Shown in pieces: positions 39,791-47,294 of a stretch of DNA of 64,000 nucleotides. The DNA lies in the NCBI GenBank assembly GCA_041398785.1, contig JAWKUA010000023.1, forward strand, positions 53,848 through 117,847. Direction: 5' to 3'. Below the pieces are notes generated by a model, which was given only the letters and a program-made list of their open reading frames with translations, was not told where the DNA came from and did not search any database. The stretch is from Planctomycetaceae bacterium (GTDB taxonomy: Bacteria; Planctomycetota; Planctomycetia; Planctomycetales; Planctomycetaceae). Made by a program: the position numbers and the translations under genes. How positions within the stretch are numbered: the first letter of the stretch is position 1; each line of letters starts with the position of its first letter.

Positions 39791-40308
39791 TTCTGTCCCT
39801 TCCTCTGCCGCACTTTCCCGCTGCCGTTTCTGAATACGCGGCGAATAAACAAGCCCTGACGCCATGCGTCGCCGTTCCCGATATTGATCCGCCGGTCGGC
39901 GTAGCATAAAGCAGTTCACGGAAACTTGCAGCCTTCCGGCGAACGGAGCCGCCGCCGTCAGCTCGCCAGCCTTCATCGCGTTCCCGCGCGCTTTCTCTTT
40001 CCCGCGAGCTTTCTCTCGTTTCAGGGCTCCGGCCCTGGAACGCACTGCCTGGAAGGCCCTGCCTTCGAGAGCCCGCGCCGAACCGCCACGCGCCGGACTC
40101 GTTCGCCATACCTGGCGCACGCTCCGCGACGAACGCTGCACCGCCTGAGAACCGGCAACGCAGCGTCCGCGGGTGACATCAACCAAACCGGTTTTCGGGC
40201 GGCGGGTTGTCGGGGACGCCCGCACGCGGTAAGACTTCGCTGCGCCGTCCCGGCCGACCCGGTTCTGCTGTCTGTCGACCTTTCAAACATGTTTTCCAGG
40301 AGCCAATC
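39791..40308. other. Intergenic region with REP-like repeat
   Basis: About 520 bases between divergent genes. Around 40018-40070 it holds TTTCAGGGCTCCGGCCCTGGAACG followed by CACTGCCTGGAAGGCCCTGCCTTCG, a copy of the palindromic family also found at 8700 and 43-47 kb. Upstream of it the motif GCGCGCTTTCTCTTTCCCGCGAGCTTTCTC shows short direct repeats (39980-40016). ORFs through this region are Arg-rich artefacts. Confidence 0.5.
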
Positions 40309-41061
40309 GTGAAATCACTTTTCTGTCTGATCGCTGTGCTGACAATGCTGACGACGTCTGTGTCCGCTGAAGACACGCGCCTTTTTGAGCTTCGCACCTA
40401 CCACGCGAATCCCGGAAAACTGGACGCACTTCAGGCGCGGTTTCGTGACCACACCGTCAAGTTGTTCGAAAAACACGGAATGACGAACATCGGCTACTGG
40501 GTGCCGAAGGATAACAAGGACAACCTGCTGATCTACGTGCTGGCGTTTCCCGATGAGGACGCGCGCAGTGAGTCGTGGAAGGCGTTCGGCAATGATCCGG
40601 AATGGAAAGCCGTCTACGCGGAATCGACAAAGGACGGACGGCTGGTGGGCAAAGTGGATTCCGTACTGCTGCACGTCACGGACTATTCACCGGAAATCAA
40701 GTCGGTGACTGAACCGCCGGCGCGATTGTTCGAACTTCGCACCTACACCACCAACGAAGGCAAGCTCGATACGCTGAACAGCCGGTTTCGCGATCACACC
40801 GTCAAGCTGTTCGAAAAGCACGGACTGACAAACGTTGCTTACTGGACGCCAGTTGAGGAGGAAGACGGCAGAGACAACAAGCTGATCTATCTGCTGGCTC
40901 ACAGGGACGAAGAATCTCGCAATGCCGGCTTCAAGGCGTTCGGCGAAGATCCGGAATGGCAGGCAGCCCGCAAGGCGTCGGAAGAAAACGGCCGGATCCT
41001 GATTGAAGGAGGCGTGCAGTCGGTGTTTCTGGAACCCACCGATTACTCGCCGATGAAGTGA
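40309..41061 (+). CDS. Exported protein with two NIPSNAP domains
   Basis: 250 residues from a GTG start at 40309, with CCAGGAG 9 bases upstream. Signal peptide (KSLFCLIAVLTMLTTSVSAED), then two tandem NIPSNAP (ferredoxin-like, dimeric alpha-beta barrel) domains of about 105 residues each, with matching blocks: RLFELRTYHANPGKLDALQARFRDHT and RLFELRTYTTNEGKLDTLNSRFRDHT. This indicates internal duplication. NIPSNAP proteins are widespread in planctomycetes; the molecular role is not established. Confidence 0.92.
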   Translation: MKSLFCLIAVLTMLTTSVSAEDTRLFELRTYHANPGKLDALQARFRDHTVKLFEKHGMTNIGYWVPKDNKDNLLIYVLAFPDEDARSESWKAFGNDPEWKAVYAESTKDGRLVGKVDSVLLHVTDYSPEIKSVTEPPARLFELRTYTTNEGKLDTLNSRFRDHTVKLFEKHGLTNVAYWTPVEEEDGRDNKLIYLLAHRDEESRNAGFKAFGEDPEWQAARKASEENGRILIEGGVQSVFLEPTDYSPMK

Positions 41062-41119
41062 TCGCCAAAGTCGGCAATCACGCAACAGCAGGTCTTCGGA
41101 GCGAAGTCCGCGGATCGTC

Positions 41120-41500
41120 TCACGCGAAGCCGATCGCAGTGGCGGTGGCGTACAGCTTCGCGTGACTGATCGTGATCAGTACCTGCGTAATTCCCATGGA
41201 TTCTGCCATCTGCTGAGCGCCGCCGGACAGCGCGATTCGCGGCTGTCCGGTGCCCAGCGGCAGCACTTCAATGTCGTGGAACGTGATTCCCTTCACGAAC
41301 CCCGTGCCGAGCACCTTGACCACCGCCTCCTTGGCGGCCCATCTTCCGGCGAATCGGACAGCAGCGTCGCGGTGCTTGTCCGCATAGGCGATTTCGTCGG
41401 GAGTGAAACAGCGCTGCAGGAAACTGTCGCCGTGGCGCTCGATCATGTCGCGCACGCGCTCGATCTCGACGATATCTGTGCCCAGTCCGATAATCATCAC
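41120..41500 (-). CDS. acpS: Holo-[acyl-carrier-protein] synthase
   Basis: 126 residues, the typical AcpS length. It moves the 4'-phosphopantetheine group from CoA to apo-ACP. The family motifs are clear: GLGTDIVEIERVRDMI near the N-terminus (Asp8 binds Mg2+), and RFAGRWAAKEAVVKVLGTG with the second metal ligand Glu. The ATG overlaps the stop of apgM by four bases, so the two genes are translationally coupled. Confidence 0.96.
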   Translation of the reverse strand: MMIIGLGTDIVEIERVRDMIERHGDSFLQRCFTPDEIAYADKHRDAAVRFAGRWAAKEAVVKVLGTGFVKGITFHDIEVLPLGTGQPRIALSGGAQQMAESMGITQVLITISHAKLYATATAIGFA

Positions 41501-42704
41501 GCGCCGTACTTTTCCAGCCGACCGGCGTGAGCCAGCGCGTGCAGCATCAGATACTTCGCTTCGAACTGACCGAGTTCACCGACCCGGCACGCCGATTCGC
41601 CAAAGGATTGCGAGCCATCGAAGCGGCAGATTTCCGAAACCAGCAGCGTCGGCACCGCATGGCCGCTGTGAGACTTCATCTTCGACGGAGTGCTGTGGTC
41701 GCCGGTCACGATCAGCACGTCCGGCCGCAGCGGTCATCTTCGGAATGGCCGAATCAAGCTCTTCCGTTCGTTTCACCTTCGCGTCGAAGTTGCCGTCTTC
41801 GCCCGTGCTGTCTGTGTACTTGAAGTGAATGAAGAAGAAGTCGTACTTGTTCCAGTTCTGTTCCAGGCACTTCATCTGGTCATCCAGAGTCGCTCCGGCG
41901 TTCAGAATGTCCATGCCCACCAGTCGAGCCAGGCCGCGGTACATCGGATACACGGCGATCGCGGCGGCTTTCGTGCCATAGACTTCCTCGAAGGTCGGAA
42001 TCGGCGGCATTTTCGCAATGCCGCGCATGGTCAGCAGGTTCGCCGGAGCGTCATCTTTCAGCACAACAGCGGCCTGCTTCAGAAACTCCGCGCAGATTTC
42101 GGCGGTACGTTTGGAAGCGTCGTCTTCCGCCTGCGGTGCCAGCGGCGGAACTCCCGTGCGCTGCGGGTCGGTATCGGCCACGTTGCCGCCGAGTCCCGCC
42201 GCACGGAACACGATCACCAGCCGGTATTCCTTAACAGGTCGAACGAAAACTTCGACGCCGGGAATTTCGATCCTGTCGAGCTTCTCGCACAGCGTTGCAC
42301 CGATGTCACTGGCGATGCGACCTGCTCGACGATCCGTAATGTTTCCAGCGTCGTCGACCGTGCAGTAGTTGCCGCGAATCGCGACGTCGTTCGGACCGAG
42401 TTCAAAGTCGATCCCCAACGCTTCCAGCACACCGCGACCAATGTCGTACTGCAACGGATCATAACCGAACAGTCCCAGATGCCCCGGCCCGCTTCCCGGA
42501 GCAATCCCCGGCAGGACGGGAATACTCATCCCGGTCACCCCGCGCCTCGCCAGAGCGTCCAGGTTCGGCGTGCTTGCCGTCTCCAGTTCGGTCTTCCCAC
42601 CGGGTTCCAGCGGCAGCCCGCCCAGTCCGTCGCCGACGTACAGAATGATTTTCGATTCGTTCTTGCGCTGCAGTTTGCAAGTGAGCGTGTGGATGTCGGT
42701 CATG
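41497..42704 (-). CDS. apgM: 2,3-bisphosphoglycerate-independent phosphoglycerate mutase, one frameshift
   Basis: About 402 residues. It matches the archaeal-type ApgM branch of the alkaline phosphatase superfamily: start MTDIHTLTCKLQRKNESKIILYVGDGLGG, then TPNLDALARRGVTGM, GSGPGHLGLFGYDPLQYDIGRGVLEALG, and after a frame change near 41735 LIVTGDHSTPSKMKSHSGHAVPTLL, which carries the C-terminal metal ligands. Inserting one base (ATGACCGCTGCGG to ...GCGCTGCGG) joins MTA to LRPDVLIVTGDHS. It interconverts 3- and 2-phosphoglycerate in glycolysis. Confidence 0.9.
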
Positions 42705-42866
42705 AGAATTTCAGTATGTTGAGCGATGAACGGGCGGGGGCACAGCGTTGCAGCGCGAAGAATAGTGTTCGCAATCTGCGCCGTCATCCGACGGGGAATC
42801 TCCAGCGGTGGAAATTCGACATCTGACGAAACGGCGGTGGTGTCTTGCGTCTGCCCCACGCACTGC

Positions 42867-42892
42867 GTCATTCCCGCCTGCGCGGGAATGAC
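42867..42892. repeat. Perfect GTCATTCCCGC hairpin repeat
   Basis: GTCATTCCCGC and GCGGGAATGAC flank a 4-base loop. Half-copies (GTCATTCCCGCGCAG) recur at about 47073 and 47133. This sequence type is a well-known dispersed REP in several proteobacterial genomes. Confidence 0.7.
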
Positions 42893-43021
42893 GGAGCGCA
42901 CGGGTAGCAAATAAGCGCTTCGAAAGCTCATGGCCCGTCGCCGCATCTCGGTTCCGGGCTCCACCCCTGGACCGCACCGCCAGGAGGCTCCGCCCCGTTT
43001 CTGAGGTCAAGCCGCACCGGC

Positions 43022-43150
43022 GAGCGGCGCGACGTCAGTCCGCCATCACGGCCGAACGCCCCGCGCGTTTCAGTGCCCGACGCATCCGAATGGCAGAGGT
43101 TCAAGCGAGCCGGTTCCAGACGCGGAGCCCTGACCCCGGAACGAGAGCAA
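43022..43150. repeat. Repeat R, copy 1
   Basis: About 128 bases starting GCGAGCGGCGCGACGTCAG and TCCGCCATCACGGCC, continuing GCGTTTCAG..CCGACGCATCC, and ending with a palindromic GGTTCCAGACGCGGAGCCCTGACCCCGGAACGAG. Copies 2 and 3 are at 45015 and 47164. It lies just downstream of gene A1. Confidence 0.75.
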
Positions 43151-43162
43151 ACCAATTAATGG

Positions 43163-43792
43163 TCAGAGACCCACGATACCCATGATCGGGCGATCGCCCA
43201 CTGCAGCGGTCTTTACCAAAATAAGCTTGCCGTCTCTAAGCTCATAGGTCTCCTCATGCCAGCCCAGTACGAAGACGATGGGCCCACGTCTCTCACATGT
43301 CACCAGTGGCGTGCTGTAGATGATCAGCCGTACTTTGGCATCAACGGAATCCACACGACGTACGACCAGGTCCCAGCCATCAAGCTGGTAGGCAGGATGT
43401 TCGAGCAACTCATGAAAGTAGTCCAGCCGTGCAGCAGGAGGCCTGGAGGACTTCAGCAAGGCTTCGGCTCCATTGGGACGCACCTCAATCGTTTCTACGA
43501 AGCGCACGATGTTCCCACGATGCCCCGGCCCCGGCTTCGGACCGGCAGGGATGGCGAATGCGCCTTGCGCCTCTAAGAGTCGGAGCCCTGGCGGCAACGG
43601 AGGGCCCCAGTTTCCATTGCGATATTTCACATAGCCCTTCTCGATTCGAGTTGCTTCTTCTCGCTCGACATCCTCCTGCGTTCGCGGCGGGTCCAGCCGG
43701 CTCGGAGGGCCCGCGTTCACTGCGGCCGGGGCACTCATGACGAATACTGACGCTGCGAAGGCCAAAAACGCACTCTGAAATGTGACCATCAA
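43163..43792 (-). CDS. Exported protein A1, unknown function (paralogue of 45152)
   Basis: 209 residues. Signal peptide MMVTFQSAFLAFAASVFVMSAPAAVNA, then a short charged helix and a conserved core: NGNWGPPLPPGLRLLEAQGAFAI, GPKPGPGHRGN, YFHELLEHPAYQLDGWDL and EETYELRDGKLILVKTAAVG. The same blocks occur in order in A2, at roughly half identity over the whole length. No known domain is recognised and there are no obvious catalytic motifs; the Cys content is very low. It is the second gene of a two-gene cassette, 52 bases after B1. Function unknown. Confidence 0.75.
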   Translation of the reverse strand: MMVTFQSAFLAFAASVFVMSAPAAVNAGPPSRLDPPRTQEDVEREEATRIEKGYVKYRNGNWGPPLPPGLRLLEAQGAFAIPAGPKPGPGHRGNIVRFVETIEVRPNGAEALLKSSRPPAARLDYFHELLEHPAYQLDGWDLVVRRVDSVDAKVRLIIYSTPLVTCERRGPIVFVLGWHEETYELRDGKLILVKTAAVGDRPIMGIVGL

Positions 43793-43844
43793 TCCAACTC
43801 CAAATTATTGGTATGGGTTCTTTGTGAGCGGCGCATACTGGGTA

Positions 43845-44684
43845 TCACGGAACAACAACGGTGCCAAATGCTCTCCATTCTGTGGCATTCTCTTTTACAC
43901 GAACATGGATAACTGTGCCAAGTACAATGTGCTGGATCTGTCCACAAGGATCCGTGTACTTAAGCCTCAAGTGCTGCTCAGCCCGCATATATCGGAATAC
44001 TATCGCCGGCCAAATCGTCTCAAACCCGGATTGGTCTTGAATATCGACTATCTCATTACCACCTCCCGGGAATCCGAATTCAGGTGTGGATCCACCGGTC
44101 GGCGCCCAATCGCTATCGTCCGGATTCGCTCCGAACGGTGGATTGACAAATGTCACGTTCGTCATCTTCTCCTGCGCCATAGCAACGCTTCCAAGAAACG
44201 GCCCGCACGGCCTTGTAGCCGACTCGACTCTGAAGCGAAATATCACTTGGCCCGTTACCGGTGCTTTCTCGTCGTGTCCCGCGACAACCACGATCTTCGT
44301 TGCCGGGGCCACGGTGAGTGGTTTGATGATTACGCTTGGTGGTGGTGGTGGGAGCATCATGCCCGACACGGGATCCTGACCGGGTGATTGATACGTGACC
44401 GTCAGCTTCACTTCCCATGTGCCCGGACGTGGTTCGGGGCTCAGCCATTCCGCGCCGTTTGCCCAATACCCCGTATGCCACGGATCCTGACACGGCCCTG
44501 AAGTGTATCGGTATTCCCAGGAATACGACTGCACCGGCTGCGTGTTACCCTGTGTGACCGCTGTGTATGTTACCAGCTCGCCCATGACAGGGTCGGGGGG
44601 ATCCCAAGTGAAGTCGTTGATCTGCGCGGCAGCGGGCGAGAACAACCAGAAGAACGCGACTGCGGCACGTGGCCAGTGAACCAT
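43845..44684 (-). CDS. Exported protein B1, PKD-like N-terminus (paralogue of 45907)
   Basis: About 279 residues from the ATG at 44684 (MVHWPRAAVAFFWLFSPAAAQ, a signal peptide). The first mature domain starts DFTWDPPDPVMGELVTYTAV and ends TWEVKLTVTYQSP, the pattern of a PKD/Ig-like beta-sandwich. A Pro run (PPPPPSVI) links it to a second domain with VIFRFRVESATRPCGPFLG and a third segment ending LRLKYTDPCGQIQHIVLGTV. Four cysteines (GPCQDPW, RPCGPF, TDPCGQ) are conserved with B2. The ORF can be extended into the octamer array, but only in this copy, so the internal start is preferred. Confidence 0.75.
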   Translation of the reverse strand: MVHWPRAAVAFFWLFSPAAAQINDFTWDPPDPVMGELVTYTAVTQGNTQPVQSYSWEYRYTSGPCQDPWHTGYWANGAEWLSPEPRPGTWEVKLTVTYQSPGQDPVSGMMLPPPPPSVIIKPLTVAPATKIVVVAGHDEKAPVTGQVIFRFRVESATRPCGPFLGSVAMAQEKMTNVTFVNPPFGANPDDSDWAPTGGSTPEFGFPGGGNEIVDIQDQSGFETIWPAIVFRYMRAEQHLRLKYTDPCGQIQHIVLGTVIHVRVKENATEWRAFGTVVVP

Positions 44685-44779
44685 GGCCGGGCCTCCCTGA
44701 ATCGGTGACCGACTGCATGACTGCCTGGCGCGGGCTGTCCCACGCGGATACGTCCAGTCAGCTTCGCCTCCACGAATCC

Positions 44780-44811
44780 GAGTCATGGAGTCATGGAGTC
44801 ATGGAGTAATT
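44780..44811. repeat. Degenerate octamer array (GAGTCATG)n, short copy
   Basis: Three perfect GAGTCATG units from 44780 to 44803, followed by decayed units (GAGTAATT, GAGTACCG, GAGTACTG) up to the start of block S1. It sits about 95 bases upstream of the B1 start codon. Confidence 0.75.
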
Positions 44812-44828
44812 GAGTACCGGGAGTACTG

Positions 44829-44936
44829 GAGTCACTCTACAGGGGAAGCAAAGATTGTCAAGGCCAGCTTCCTGCCAGATCACGGACAGCATGGCGGCAG
44901 CAGGGTCATGAATGTGGGAACATGATTGCGGTGCCC
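44829..44936. repeat. Non-coding block S1, near-identical to 46926-47034
   Basis: 108 bases starting GAGTCACTCTACAGGGGAAG and ending ACATGATTGCGGTGCCC. By eye only one base differs from S2 (GCAGGGTCATG versus GCAGAGTCATG). It has no ORF. It lies between the octamer array and the REP/R repeats. Confidence 0.85.
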
Positions 44937-45014
44937 GTCGCCGCATCTCGGTCCGGGGCTGCAGCCCTGGAACGAGATGTCGCCACAGGCAAACGGCGGT
45001 GGCAACCCGCGATG

Positions 45015-45138
45015 GCGAGCGGCGCGACGTCAGTCCGCCATCACGGCCGAGCGCAGCACGCGTTTCAGGCACCGACGCATCGCGGAAGGCAGAGCCTTCA
45101 ACGCATGGCGTTCCACGGCCGGAGCCGTGGAACGAGGT
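45015..45138. repeat. Repeat R, copy 2
   Basis: Copy 2 of the ~125-bp repeat, ending in the palindrome GGCGTTCCACGGCCGGAGCCGTGGAACGAGG. It is preceded at 44948-44975 by another REP-like unit (CGGTCCGGGGCTGCAGCCCTGGAACG). It lies just downstream of gene A2. Confidence 0.8.
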
Positions 45139-45151
45139 GACAGTGCTCAGA

Positions 45152-45850
45152 TCAAATTCCACCAATCATCCCCATCACGGGCGCGTTGCCAACGGGAGCC
45201 GTCTTAACCAGTTTCAGCTCTCCGTCACGAAGTTCATACGTCTCTTCAAAGGCACCCATCACAGTGATCAAGCCAAGCATATCACTTGAGACCAACGGGA
45301 TGGCATAGATCGTCACGCGATCCACACCGTCGACGGAAGAGAGTTCGCGGACATGCAGATTCCAGCCATCAAGCTGGAAGTCAGGATGCTCAATCAGCTC
45401 GTGAAAGTACCGCAGACGTTCCGTGGGAGCTTTGGACGAAGTCAGTGCGTCGGCAACGGTTGTCGGACGAAGCCTGACCGTATCGAGATAGGTGAGCTGA
45501 TTGCCGCGGTGTCCCGGACCAGGCTTGGCACCAGCCGCGATCGCAAATGCGCCTTGCGCCTCTAGTAAACGCATCCCCGGCGGCAGTGGAGGCCCCCAGT
45601 TCCCGTTGGCGCGTTTCACAAACCCCTTCTTCGTGAATTCCTCCTCCTGCCTGACGTTCCACGTTCGAGCCCTCGAAACGATGCGATCGAGGAGTTCCCG
45701 AGTTGCCGCCTGAGCTTCCCGATCATGTTCGGCCTGCGCAATCGGCTCTTTCCCACTGCTCCGGGATTCCTGTGGTTCGGCCCGGCCGATAATCACAGTC
45801 GACATCAGCAGCGCGCCAAATGCCGTCACAACTGCACAGATTTTTTTCAT
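45152..45850 (-). CDS. Exported protein A2, unknown function (paralogue of 43163)
   Basis: 232 residues. Signal peptide MKKICAVVTAFGALLMSTVIIGRA, then an extended charged region (EHDREAQAATRELLDRIVSRA) longer than in A1, then the shared core: ANGNWGPPLPPGMRLLEAQGAFAI, AKPGPGHRGN, YFHELIEHPDFQLDGWNL and EETYELRDGELKLVKTAPVG. Function unknown. It lies 56 bases after B2 on the same strand, matching the spacing of the A1/B1 pair. Confidence 0.75.
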   Translation of the reverse strand: MKKICAVVTAFGALLMSTVIIGRAEPQESRSSGKEPIAQAEHDREAQAATRELLDRIVSRARTWNVRQEEEFTKKGFVKRANGNWGPPLPPGMRLLEAQGAFAIAAGAKPGPGHRGNQLTYLDTVRLRPTTVADALTSSKAPTERLRYFHELIEHPDFQLDGWNLHVRELSSVDGVDRVTIYAIPLVSSDMLGLITVMGAFEETYELRDGELKLVKTAPVGNAPVMGMIGGI

Positions 45851-45906
45851 GGTATTACTCCAGTGAGATTGTTAGTTGTTCCTGAACATGGGCCTGCCAC
45901 CTCACC

Positions 45907-46746
45907 CTACGGAAGCAGAGTGGCGATCGCTTCCCATTCATGCACAGTGACTTTTTTTCGGCTGTGTGCCACCGAACCGAGAGCGATCTCCTGCTCGTTG
46001 CCACACGGGTCCGTGTAAACGATTCGGAGCTCTTGAGTTGCGGACACGAAAATGTCTCCCAAAGGAATCTGGTTCCACTGTTCCCATGTTCCTGCATTCC
46101 AATGCCGATCGATGATCTCGTTGCCTAAAAGACGAAACGTCCAGACCGGTGTCGGCGACGGGTACCAACCGAAATCTGGTGGTGTGGGATCCTGAAACGG
46201 AGGCGAAAGCTGCACTCGATTCGTCAACTTCTCTTGCGCCAATCCCGCCGCATCGAGAAATGGTCCGCAGGGTCGATTGTCTGTCTCGACCCGGAACCGA
46301 AAGATTACTTCACCATTAACACCACTGGCCCACTGCCCCGGCCCCGCAATGATAACTATCTTGGTTGGGGGCGCGACGATGACATTCTTGGAGATTTTCT
46401 GTGGAGGCGGTGGCGGAATGATCATTCCGCTGACCGGATCCTGCCCCGGAGATTGAAACGTAGCCGTCAGTTCAACCTCCCAAGTTCCGGGACGTGGCTC
46501 CGGAGAGAGCCACGAATTCGCGAATGCCCAATATCCTGCGTGCCAAGGATCCTGACACGGGCCGCCGATGTACCGGTATCGCCAGGACCACGACTCGACG
46601 GGTGGGGTGTTCGGTCCAGCGACTGCCGTGTACGTTACCAGATCGCCCATCGCAGGGTCCGGTGGATCCCAAGTGAAATCGATCTGCGCGACAGCGGGCG
46701 AGAACAACCAGAGGAACGCAATTGCCGCACGTGGCCAGTGAACCAT
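45907..46746 (-). CDS. Exported protein B2, PKD-like N-terminus (paralogue of 43845)
   Basis: 279 residues from the ATG at 46746. The signal peptide MVHWPRAAIAFLWLFSPAVAQ is almost identical to that of B1. The PKD/Ig-like first domain (DFTWDPPDPAMGDLVTYTAV...TWEVELTATFQSP) is well conserved, the Pro linker and the VIFRFRVETDNRPCGPF block less so, and the last 90 residues are clearly diverged, keeping LRIVYTDPCGNEQEIALGSVAHS. Conservation thus falls from N- to C-terminus. Function unknown; a two-protein surface or adhesion module is possible but unproved. Confidence 0.75.
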   Translation of the reverse strand: MVHWPRAAIAFLWLFSPAVAQIDFTWDPPDPAMGDLVTYTAVAGPNTPPVESWSWRYRYIGGPCQDPWHAGYWAFANSWLSPEPRPGTWEVELTATFQSPGQDPVSGMIIPPPPPQKISKNVIVAPPTKIVIIAGPGQWASGVNGEVIFRFRVETDNRPCGPFLDAAGLAQEKLTNRVQLSPPFQDPTPPDFGWYPSPTPVWTFRLLGNEIIDRHWNAGTWEQWNQIPLGDIFVSATQELRIVYTDPCGNEQEIALGSVAHSRKKVTVHEWEAIATLLP

Positions 46747-46845
46747 GGCCGGGCCTCCCTGAATCGGTGACCGACTCCATGACTGCTCATGCGCGGGCTG
46801 TCCCACGCGGGATACGTCCAGTCAAAGCCGCGCCTCCACGAATCC

Positions 46846-46933
46846 GAGTCATGGATTCATGGAGTCATGGAGTCATGGAGTCATGGAGTCATGGAGTCAT
46901 GGAGTCATGGAGTCATGGAGTCATGGAGTCACT
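46846..46933. repeat. Octamer tandem array (GAGTCATG)10
   Basis: Ten head-to-tail GAGTCATG units from 46846 to 46925 (the second is GATTCATG), then a variant GAGTCACT that begins block S2. The unit is 8 bp, so gain or loss of a unit would change spacing by a non-integral helical turn. It sits about 100 bases upstream of the B2 start. Confidence 0.9.
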
Positions 46934-47034
46934 CTACAGGGGAAGCAAAGATTGTCAAGGCCAGCTTCCTGCCAGATCACGGACAGCATGGCGGCAGCAG
47001 AGTCATGAATGTGGGAACATGATTGCGGTGCCCC
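46926..47034. repeat. Non-coding block S2, near-identical to 44829-44936
   Basis: Second copy of the 108-base non-coding block, adjoining the octamer array exactly as in copy 1 and followed by half-copies of the GTCATTCCCGC repeat and by repeat R3. Confidence 0.85.
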
Positions 47035-47163
47035 CAACGTGGAATGAGGCCCGCTGCCAGCATGCGCGCTCCGTCATTCCCGCGCAGACCCAAACCCAGC
47101 ATGTTCACGCGGAGCCACGGAGCCCGCGGGGTTGTCATTCCCGCGCAGGCGGCAACCCAGTTG

Positions 47164-47285
47164 GCGAGCGGCGCGACGTCAGTCCGCCATCACGGTCAGC
47201 CTCAGCACGCGTTTCAGGCACCGACGCATCCCGGAAGGCAGAGCCTTCAAGGCATGGCGTTCCAGGGTCGGGCCTGGAACGAGGG
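47164..47285. repeat. Repeat R, copy 3
   Basis: Third copy, ending in GGCGTTCCAGGGTCGGGCCTGGAACGAGG. It lies just downstream of the TMTC-like gene and upstream of the cassette, so three R copies border two cassettes. Confidence 0.8.
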
Positions 47286-47294
47286 AACGTTGGT

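Larger units (their letters stand above)
42705..43162. other. Repeat-rich spacer
   Basis: About 460 bases, with three kinds of palindromic sequence: a perfect 11-bp hairpin at 42867-42892, a REP-like unit at about 42946-42990 (GGTTCCGGGCTCCACCCCTGGACC), and repeat R1 at 43022-43150. No gene. Confidence 0.55.

Noticed and set aside
39790..40225. Extended 303-residue form of the helical-repeat protein.
   Set aside because: The added 145 residues are translated repeat DNA, and an ATG with a purine-rich upstream sequence fits at 39790.
44684..44786. Translation of B1 starting in the octamer array (phase-variation by slippage of an 8-bp unit).
   Set aside because: In the second cassette the same frame meets a stop after about 21 codons, and both B proteins have a full signal peptide from the internal ATG, so translation through the array is not conserved.
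46846..46933. CRISPR-like array.
   Set aside because: Units are 8 bp with no spacers; there are no cas genes in the window.
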